NCBI GenBank assembly: GCA_900177435.1
Contig: FXAI01000010.1
Location: 1,281-65,280 of the forward strand
DNA: 64,000 nucleotides
Direction of reading: 5' to 3'
Source of the DNA: Alteromonadaceae bacterium Bs31
Lineage (GTDB): Bacteria > Pseudomonadota > Gammaproteobacteria > Pseudomonadales > Cellvibrionaceae
Shown: positions 58,337 to 64,000 of the stretch, piece after piece
How the letters are laid out: each line of letters opens with the position of its first letter
How positions within the stretch are numbered: the first letter of the stretch is position 1
Program-made: the position numbers and the translations under genes
The notes under the pieces: generated by a model
What the model saw: the letters and a program-made list of their open reading frames with translations, nothing else
Told to the model about the DNA's origin: nothing
The model's database searches: none

Positions 58337-59842
58337 ATGAATGTTTTTAAGTCAATTCGTTTATCAATACAGCAATTTTTCATAGTAATATTCTGCCTTC
58401 TCAGCCTCTCCGCTTGTGGCGGTGGAAGTAGCGGCGGCGAAAATAGCGACGAAAATTCGTCCAGCTCCAGTAGTTCGTCAAGCAGCTCTTCAAGCTCTAG
58501 TAGCTCTTCAACATCCTCAAGCTCTAGCAGCTCTTCAACATCCTCAAGCTCTAGCAGCTCTTCAACATCCTCAAGCTCTAGTAGCTCTTCAACATCCTCA
58601 AGCTCTAGTAGCTCTTCAACATCCTCAAGCTCTAGTAGCTCTTCAACATCTTCAAGCTCTAGCAGCTCCTCAACATCTTCAAGCTCTAGTAGCGGAGCGC
58701 CAAAAGTAACAATCCAGGGCACAATACTGTTACCTGACAACCTAACCACGGTAAACAACGCAACGGTATATATTCCAGGAAAAACCGGCGTATCTTTATC
58801 AAAAACAAGCGCACTTGAATGTCAGGAGCCAAAGCTCAGCTATAGGGTGGCAAGCTGTACCGATGACCTCGGCAATTTTATTTTGCCTGAAGTTGAAGCG
58901 GGTTTTTATGAACTTGAAGTCGTGCGTGGTGCATTTAAAACCAGCTTTACGGTAGATGCCTCCGACAAGGAAGGGCCAGTAAGCACCCAGCCCATCGCCC
59001 TGAGTAAAGACGGTCCAACAGCAGCGAAGATGGCCATTGTTACCGGACACTTCGATAGGATGGAAAATGTCCTGGCAAAAACCGGTTTTGGTGAAATGGA
59101 CAACGACGGAGAATTGATATTGGGAACGGAGCTGTTCGATATCTATAGAGGTATCGATACCACTGATACTAGTTATCCAGATTTTAGCAAACTGCTAGAA
59201 ACAAATACCGTAACGGGCCAAGCCTTCGTCTTTGACTACGATATTGTCTTTTTAAATTGCGGCGTAGAAACAGACAGTGGTTTTTTTCCCGGCTCACTGG
59301 CGGCGGATGACGAAGCCCTGCGAGCGACACTGCGTGAATACGTGCAACAAGGCGGGCGCCTGTACGCAACCGACTGGTCTTATGACTATATAGAACAGGC
59401 CTTTCCTGAATACCTTGATTTCTATGGCGATCATAGCGACCCCAACTCAGCAGAGCAATTGGAAGTCGCGTCTGTAGGCGCCGGCGACCAAACAGTATAC
59501 GCCAGCATTACTGACCCGAATCTAATAGCCTTTTTAAGCAACGCCACCTGCGAAACTCGCGCAGAAAACAAATGCCTCGAAACCGACGGCTCACTATATA
59601 TAGAGGGTTTTTTACCGTCTTGGGCCATTATCGATGATGCACACGAAAACGCCGTGGGCGTAAATTTCTACGCCAGGGCAGACGTGCTCACAGATGAGGA
59701 TGAGCAATTAAACAGGCCGCTCACAGCTTCTTTCCCCTTTGGTTCTGGCCAGGTTTTCTACTCTTCTTATCATACAGAAGACATCGGATCACAAGGCTTT
59801 TTGCCACAAGAGCGAGTTATGCAATACCTGATATTTGAATAA
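58337..59842 (+). CDS. Poly-serine-linker lipoprotein with carboxypeptidase-regulatory-like and GATase-like domains
   Basis: An outer-envelope lipoprotein of about 501 residues. The ATG at 58337 precedes the signal peptide; a longer frame from 58214 has no support. The lipobox is LSLSAC (Cys then GGG). A poly-Ser/Thr linker (about 40-118) separates the anchor from a beta-sandwich domain of the carboxypeptidase-regulatory type (TVNNATVYIPGKTGVS through FILPEVEAGFYELEV). The C-terminal half (about 230-500) has a type-1 glutamine amidotransferase or ThuA-like layout: DYDIVFLNCGVE with C308 at a nucleophile-elbow position, then LREYVQQGGRLYATDWSYDY. Enzymatic activity is unproven. Serine linkers of this type are typical of Cellvibrio/Saccharophagus/Teredinibacter secreted proteins. 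Confidence 0.82.
   Translation: MNVFKSIRLSIQQFFIVIFCLLSLSACGGGSSGGENSDENSSSSSSSSSSSSSSSSSSTSSSSSSSSTSSSSSSSSTSSSSSSSSTSSSSSSSSTSSSSSSSSTSSSSSSSSTSSSSSSGAPKVTIQGTILLPDNLTTVNNATVYIPGKTGVSLSKTSALECQEPKLSYRVASCTDDLGNFILPEVEAGFYELEVVRGAFKTSFTVDASDKEGPVSTQPIALSKDGPTAAKMAIVTGHFDRMENVLAKTGFGEMDNDGELILGTELFDIYRGIDTTDTSYPDFSKLLETNTVTGQAFVFDYDIVFLNCGVETDSGFFPGSLAADDEALRATLREYVQQGGRLYATDWSYDYIEQAFPEYLDFYGDHSDPNSAEQLEVASVGAGDQTVYASITDPNLIAFLSNATCETRAENKCLETDGSLYIEGFLPSWAIIDDAHENAVGVNFYARADVLTDEDEQLNRPLTASFPFGSGQVFYSSYHTEDIGSQGFLPQERVMQYLIFE
58484..58693 (+). repeat. 27-bp coding tandem repeat (poly-serine linker)
   Basis: Seven copies of a 27-bp unit start at each ACA codon from 58511 (58511, 58538, 58565, 58592, 58619, 58646, 58673); the last is incomplete, and a diverged copy precedes the first. 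Each encodes Thr plus eight Ser, with silent TCC/TCT and AGC/AGT changes between copies, so the array grew by unit duplication. Confidence 0.9.
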
Positions 59843-59851
59843 AGCCAAAAC

Positions 59852-59882
59852 AAAAACCCCGGCTTTCATGCCGGGGTTTTTT
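59852..59882. terminator. Bidirectional rho-independent terminator
   Basis: AAAAACCCCGGC and GCCGGGGTTTTTT flank a 6-base loop: a 7-bp GC stem extended by A-T pairs with T tracts on both strands. It lies between the poly-serine lipoprotein and the convergent moeB gene. Confidence 0.93.
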
Positions 59883-59909
59883 CTTACTAGTTGCTTAACG
59901 CCCTATGCT

Positions 59910-60653
59910 TTAGGTACCACAGATTTTACACTGGGGGTTTTTCCTGAATTTTAAATATTGCCAGCGATTAGACTCACCATCAAATAGAGCAAGCTCTCCC
60001 ATCAAAGGTTTACCGATACCAAGCACTAGCTTTAGCGCCTCAAGAGCTTGAGAAATACCAACGGCACCCACCACAGGTGCAAACACGCCATTCTCTGAAC
60101 AGCTTAAATTTTCATCCTCTCGCAATTGATAGAGACACTGATAGCACGGCGAACTTTTATCGCGAAAATCAAATACGCTTAACTGTCCTTCCATGCGCAC
60201 CGCTGCAGCACTTACCAAAGGCTTTTTATGACGGTAGCACACGTTATTTAACTGCTTCCTGGTGGTGAAATTATCGCTACAATCCAGTACCACGTCTGCA
60301 AGCTGTATCTGCTCCGCCAGTTCCCGATCATTTAAGCGATGAGTAAAAACGGATACTCGGCTCGCCGAATTTATTTCAGATAAGGTGTTTTTTGCAGATA
60401 TAACTTTTGATTCCCCAATTGAGTGTTCCCGGTGAACAAGCTGCCTTTGCAGGTTACTTTCATCCACATTGTCGTCATCCACCAGCACCAACTGACCAAG
60501 ACCCGAAGCGCAAAGATACATCGCAGCAGGTGAACCTAAGCCACCCAAGCCAACAACAAGCGCTCTCGCGGCTAGAATTTTTTCTTGCCCAGCAACATCC
60601 ACCTGAGGCAGTAAAATATGACGACTGTATCGAAGCAGCTGTTGATCGTTCAT
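59910..60653 (-). CDS. moeB: MoeB/ThiF-type sulfur-carrier adenylyltransferase
   Basis: E1-like enzyme that adenylates the C-terminal Gly of MoaD (molybdopterin) or ThiS. The 247-residue protein has the dinucleotide-binding GLGGLGSPAAMYLCASG, the DDDNVDESNLQRQ block with the Arg/Asp residues that bind ATP, and two CxxC zinc motifs (CYQC and CKIC). The CSENGVFAPVVGAVG stretch fits MoeB. Position after prmC, which it overlaps by 4 bases, is as in Pseudomonas. ThiF-like use for thiazole cannot be excluded. Confidence 0.85.
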   Translation of the reverse strand: MNDQQLLRYSRHILLPQVDVAGQEKILAARALVVGLGGLGSPAAMYLCASGLGQLVLVDDDNVDESNLQRQLVHREHSIGESKVISAKNTLSEINSASRVSVFTHRLNDRELAEQIQLADVVLDCSDNFTTRKQLNNVCYRHKKPLVSAAAVRMEGQLSVFDFRDKSSPCYQCLYQLREDENLSCSENGVFAPVVGAVGISQALEALKLVLGIGKPLMGELALFDGESNRWQYLKFRKNPQCKICGT

Positions 60654-61480
60654 CGCCTTGCCATAGTTATACGCTCGTGGCCTGCCAGATCTTTTCTGGA
60701 ATAAATTTGCTGATAATTATTTTTTTTAAAGATAGTGCGTACCCCCTCGGCCTGCTGCCAGCCGTGCTCAATAAGCAGGCTACCGCCCTCTTCAAGCCAT
60801 TTGCAGCCCTGCTCAATTATCAAGGTAATATCGGCCAAGCCCTTATCCGCTGAAATTAATGCACTGGTAGGCTCAAAAACCACATCACCGAGCTTAAGGT
60901 GGGGGTCAGTTTCTTCTATGTATGGGGGATTACTAACAATTACATCAAACTTTTGCTTTTCGAGAGCCGAAAACCAATCACTCTCAATAAAACGGATATT
61001 TTCAAAACCGTGGCGCAATTGGTTTCGCTTTGCCAGCTGGATTGCGTCGAGGGAGGCGTCCACCCCAATTAATTTTGCATCTGGCAGTTCGCTGGCCAAT
61101 GCCAAAGCAATAGCCCCTGTTCCGGTACCAAGATCCAATATAGCTCTGCGCGAGCACTCTAAGCCCAAAACGGTTTCCACTAACAATTCGGTATCTGAAC
61201 GTGGAATTAAGGTTGAGGCATTAACAAATAAAGGCAAAGACCAAAATTCTTTTTCGCCCACAATGTACGCAATGGGCTCGCCACCTTTTCGCCGATCAAA
61301 AAAAACATTGAATTGCTCAAGCTCCGACACAGAGAGCGTTTTTTCCGGCCAGGTATACAGGTAAGTTCGGTCTTTTTGAACCGCAGCAGCCAGCATAACT
61401 TCGGTATCGATACGCGCACTATCACTGACAGCGTCTAATTCCAAAGATCGCCTTAATAGTTCGGCAATGCTAAAAGCCAT
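60650..61480 (-). CDS. prmC: Release factor glutamine methyltransferase
   Basis: Methylates the Gln of the GGQ motif in PrfA and PrfB using S-adenosylmethionine. The SAM motif is ILDLGTGTGAIALALA and the catalytic NPPY motif appears in VSNPPYIEE; PRSDTELLVE is also typical. The length of 276 is standard. It follows prfA by 5 bases and overlaps moeB by 4, so its product is made from the same message as its substrate. Confidence 0.97.
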   Translation of the reverse strand: MAFSIAELLRRSLELDAVSDSARIDTEVMLAAAVQKDRTYLYTWPEKTLSVSELEQFNVFFDRRKGGEPIAYIVGEKEFWSLPLFVNASTLIPRSDTELLVETVLGLECSRRAILDLGTGTGAIALALASELPDAKLIGVDASLDAIQLAKRNQLRHGFENIRFIESDWFSALEKQKFDVIVSNPPYIEETDPHLKLGDVVFEPTSALISADKGLADITLIIEQGCKWLEEGGSLLIEHGWQQAEGVRTIFKKNNYQQIYSRKDLAGHERITMARR

Positions 61481-61485
61481 TGAAT

Positions 61486-62568
61486 TTAATTTGCCAGCGC
61501 GGCCAATTGATCCGCCTGATATTCGTTCACCAACGGCTGCACAACATCATCTAGGCCACCCTGCATAACCTCGTCCAATTTATAGAGCGTTAGATTTATT
61601 CGATGGTCCGTTACCCGACCCTGGGGATAATTATAGGTGCGAATGCGTTCTGATCGATCGCCACTGCCCACCAGGCTCTTTCGTTCACTGGCTTGCTCAG
61701 CTGCCGCCTGCTCCTGTTGCGCACTATTGAGACGTGCCGCAAGTAAAGACATGGCCTTGGCTTTGTTTTTATGCTGTGAGCGCTCGTCTTGACACTCCAC
61801 CACAACACCCGTAGGTATGTGGGTAATACGAATAGCAGAATCAGTTTTGTTTACGTGCTGGCCACCGGCGCCAGAAGCGCGAAAAGTATCGATACGCAAA
61901 TCACCCTTGTTAATATCCACTGCATCGGTTTCATCCGCCTCTGGCATAATCGCCACCGTACAAGCGGAAGTGTGAATACGCCCCTGAGATTCTGTCTCGG
62001 GTACACGCTGTACACGATGGGCGCCAGATTCAAATTTCATCTGCGAATACACGCCACTACCCACCACGCGACTAATAATTTCTTTGTAGCCACCGTGATC
62101 ACCAAGGCTCTCACTAATTACTTCTACTCGCCAGCCCCGGTTTTCCGCGTAACGGGAATACATACGGAATAAATCTCCAGAGAAGATTGCAGCTTCGTCA
62201 CCGCCGGTACCAGCTCGAATTTCCAAAAACACATTTTTGCTGTCGTTGGGATCTTTAGGTAATAATAGTTTTTGTAATTGAAGTTCCAGGGGCTCTATTT
62301 GCGCTTCGCTGTCTTTTAGCTCTTCCTGAGCCATTTCACGCATATCGGCATCGCCATCTTCCAGCAATACTTTTGCTTCTTCGATGTTCTCCAAAGCTAC
62401 CTGGAACTGCTGGAAACATTGAACAACCGGCTCAAGCTCCGCGTATTCACGTCCGAGGTCTCGAAATTTATTCTGATCGGCAATAATACTGGGGTCTCCC
62501 AGTAAAGCTCCGACTTCGTCGTAACGCTCCACCAGGTTTTCAAGTTTTTCTTTTATAGAGTCTTTCAT
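61486..62568 (-). CDS. prfA: Peptide chain release factor 1
   Basis: Recognises UAA and UAG stop codons. The GGQ hydrolysis motif is in [12 protein letters not shown], and the codon-reading tripeptide region is [14 protein letters not shown] (PxT type). Length 360 is standard. [18 protein letters not shown] and the C-terminal helical region fit RF1. It lies 37 bases downstream of hemA and 5 bases before prmC, the conserved hemA-prfA-prmC order. Confidence 0.98.
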   Translation of the reverse strand: MKDSIKEKLENLVERYDEVGALLGDPSIIADQNKFRDLGREYAELEPVVQCFQQFQVALENIEEAKVLLEDGDADMREMAQEELKDSEAQIEPLELQLQKLLLPKDPNDSKNVFLEIRAGTGGDEAAIFSGDLFRMYSRYAENRGWRVEVISESLGDHGGYKEIISRVVGSGVYSQMKFESGAHRVQRVPETESQGRIHTSACTVAIMPEADETDAVDINKGDLRIDTFRASGAGGQHVNKTDSAIRITHIPTGVVVECQDERSQHKNKAKAMSLLAARLNSAQQEQAAAEQASERKSLVGSGDRSERIRTYNYPQGRVTDHRINLTLYKLDEVMQGGLDDVVQPLVNEYQADQLAALAN

Positions 62569-62605
62569 TGAGTCTTCAAGTTTCTTACGAATTGGTTTTT
62601 AACGA

Positions 62606-63871
62606 TTAATCATCTTGGTTATTATCGCCCAAGCCAAATAAATCACGAATTTCCTGCACCACATCGTTTTTGCCTTCAGCGCTGGCGCGTTTTAATGCGG
62701 TACTGGGCTCATGCAAAAATTTATTAGTTAAATTCCTCGCCAGCTGCTTGAGCGCAGCTTCCGGCTCCACACCGGATTCGAGCAATTTCAGACTTTTTTG
62801 CAGCTCATTTTCACGCAGCACATCAGTCTTAAGCCGAAGGGATTTTATGAGTTCTACTGAAGGTTGGGCGCGACGGTCGTGCACAAAACGCTCAACCCCG
62901 GCTTCAATAATCTCTCGTGCGATTTCGGCCGCTTGCTCGCGAGATTTTTTGTTTTCGTCAATAACTTCTTTTAAGTCGTCAACCGTATAAAGGTAAACAT
63001 CCGACAGATCTCCCACCTGCGGCTCGATATCACGCGGCACGGCGATATCCACCATAAACATGGGCTTATGTTTACGTTGCTTGAGCGCTGCTTCAACAGC
63101 GCCTTTGCCCAACAGCGGCAATTGGCTGGCGGTGGATGATATCACGATGTCCGCAGCGGGCAGATGCTCTGGTATATCTGCCAGCAAAATAGCGTCGGCG
63201 CCAAGCTCGGACGCCAAATGACGAGCATTCTCAAGGGTTCGGTTCGCCACTATGAGCTTTTTTATGCCCTGATTTTTTAAATGCCTGGCAACCAGCTCTA
63301 TTGTTTCGCCGGCACCTATCAGCAAGGCCGTATCCTGCTTCAAGTCAGAAAATATCTGTTGCGCCAGAGAAACAGCCGCATAGGCAACAGAGACCGGGTT
63401 TTCGCCAATGGCTGTTTCGGAGCGTACTTTTTTGGCGATACTAAATACGCGCTGAAAAGCATCGTGCAGCACACTACCCAGTGTGCCGGCCTCTCTGGCG
63501 ACGGCGTAACAGGATTTCATTTGCCCAAGAATCTGAGGCTCTCCAAGTACCAATGAGTCCAGCCCGCTGGCCACCGTCATCATATGTCGGGCAGCGTCGT
63601 CATCCTGGTGTGCGTAGTGCACAGCAGCAAGCTCCTCCAAATGCGCCTGCTTCTCGCTTGCCAGCCACTGCAGCAATGCTTGATGATCAAGTGAGCCCTG
63701 ACAATAAACCTCTGTTCTGTTACAGGTGGACAATATTGCAATTTCTTCCACCTGCTCACTGGCCTGAGCACTGCGCAGCGCCTGCTCCAGCTGGCTCGGT
63801 GAAAAAGCCACCTTTTCGCGAATATCCAGGCTCGCGGTAGTGTGATTTATGCCAAGGGCAATTAGAGTCAT
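62606..63871 (-). CDS. hemA: Glutamyl-tRNA reductase
   Basis: Reduces glutamyl-tRNA(Glu) to glutamate-1-semialdehyde, the first step of C5-pathway tetrapyrrole synthesis. C50 in [11 protein letters not shown] is the catalytic cysteine. [14 protein letters not shown] opens the catalytic domain, [16 protein letters not shown] is the NADPH-binding fold, and the dimerisation helix follows. The length of 421 is standard. It heads the hemA-prfA-prmC-moeB operon. The 129 bases upstream to the window end contain no recognised promoter; in many Gammaproteobacteria lolB lies divergently there. Confidence 0.97.
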   Translation of the reverse strand: MTLIALGINHTTASLDIREKVAFSPSQLEQALRSAQASEQVEEIAILSTCNRTEVYCQGSLDHQALLQWLASEKQAHLEELAAVHYAHQDDDAARHMMTVASGLDSLVLGEPQILGQMKSCYAVAREAGTLGSVLHDAFQRVFSIAKKVRSETAIGENPVSVAYAAVSLAQQIFSDLKQDTALLIGAGETIELVARHLKNQGIKKLIVANRTLENARHLASELGADAILLADIPEHLPAADIVISSTASQLPLLGKGAVEAALKQRKHKPMFMVDIAVPRDIEPQVGDLSDVYLYTVDDLKEVIDENKKSREQAAEIAREIIEAGVERFVHDRRAQPSVELIKSLRLKTDVLRENELQKSLKLLESGVEPEAALKQLARNLTNKFLHEPSTALKRASAEGKNDVVQEIRDLFGLGDNNQDD

Positions 63872-64000
63872 ACGTTTAAATCTAGGTTCAGGAAGCCGCC
63901 CATTCTCTTTTTCCAGGCGAAGGAAGGCAAGCGCTGTGAATGATAGCGCGATTGTTCACTGCTGTTGTCGTCTTATCTTTCATTCGCGCGTGTATCACTC

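Noticed and set aside
58484-58693. Regularly spaced repeats considered as a CRISPR array
   Set aside because: Units are contiguous, without unique spacers, in frame and encode serine; no cas genes nearby.
58318-58758. Antisense ORF with acidic Leu/Glu/Asp repeats on the minus strand
   Set aside because: It is the reverse complement of the 27-bp serine repeats; the period and content come wholly from the sense gene, and there is no ribosome site.

Overview
The window looks like chromosome from a marine, polysaccharide-degrading gammaproteobacterium of the Cellvibrionaceae type (Teredinibacter, Saccharophagus and Cellvibrio relatives). The grounds are Pseudomonas-like housekeeping gene orders (murA-hisG-hisD beside kdsD-kdsC-lptCAB-rpoN-ptsN-rapZ-ptsO; nit-yhdP-rng-maf-mreDCB divergent from gatCAB; hemA-prfA-prmC-moeB), mid-range GC, a lipoprotein with a long serine linker, a GH43 glycosidase remnant and a large TonB-dependent receptor. 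A DraT/DraG pair hints at a nitrogen-fixing lineage such as Teredinibacter, but no nif gene lies here, so the assignment is an inference.

Layout. 1-3.9 kb: the 3' part of a large cadherin/Ig-like surface protein, then a membrane diguanylate cyclase. 3.9-7.6 kb: a frdCAB operon of the Wolinella-type (single dihaem cytochrome b) fumarate reductase, closed by a terminator. 7.7-12.5 kb: an EamA transporter and a DUF1800/DUF1501 pair. 12.6-16.6 kb: four exported proteins of unknown function on the minus strand, one with a caspase/gingipain-like (clan CD) His/Cys signature, set in unusually A/C-rich DNA. 17-19.3 kb: a truncated GH43 lipoprotein gene abutting an unfamiliar membrane beta-propeller protein. 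19.4-21.2 kb: divergent draT and draG. 21.2-26.7 kb: alkD, a dsbB-like gene, hisD, hisG, murA, ibaG and an isolated mlaC. 26.9-37.1 kb: a plus-strand run for Kdo synthesis, LPS transport, sigma-54, the nitrogen PTS, Mg2+ transport and ribosome assembly. 37.1-46.9 kb: a minus-strand run ending in the mre shape genes. 47.2-51.5 kb: gatCAB, a small conserved gene and cysZ. 51.6-54.3 kb: a PleD-like regulator with an altered GGDEF motif and rhlB. 54.5-59.9 kb: a UDP-glucuronate-4-epimerase-like gene, a TonB receptor and the poly-serine lipoprotein. 59.9-63.9 kb: hemA-prfA-prmC-moeB.

The conserved blocks serve envelope building (Kdo, Lpt, MurA, Mre, YhdP), translation (GatCAB, PrfA, PrmC, DarP, RNase G) and regulation (RpoN, PtsN, PtsO, RapZ). 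The accessory interest lies at 9-21 kb and 54-60 kb. The best leads are the clan-CD-like exported protein and its unknown neighbours, the DraT/DraG pair, the epsilonproteobacterial-type fumarate reductase, and an mla locus reduced to mlaC alone. No RNA genes, insertion sequences, prophage or CRISPR arrays were recognised.
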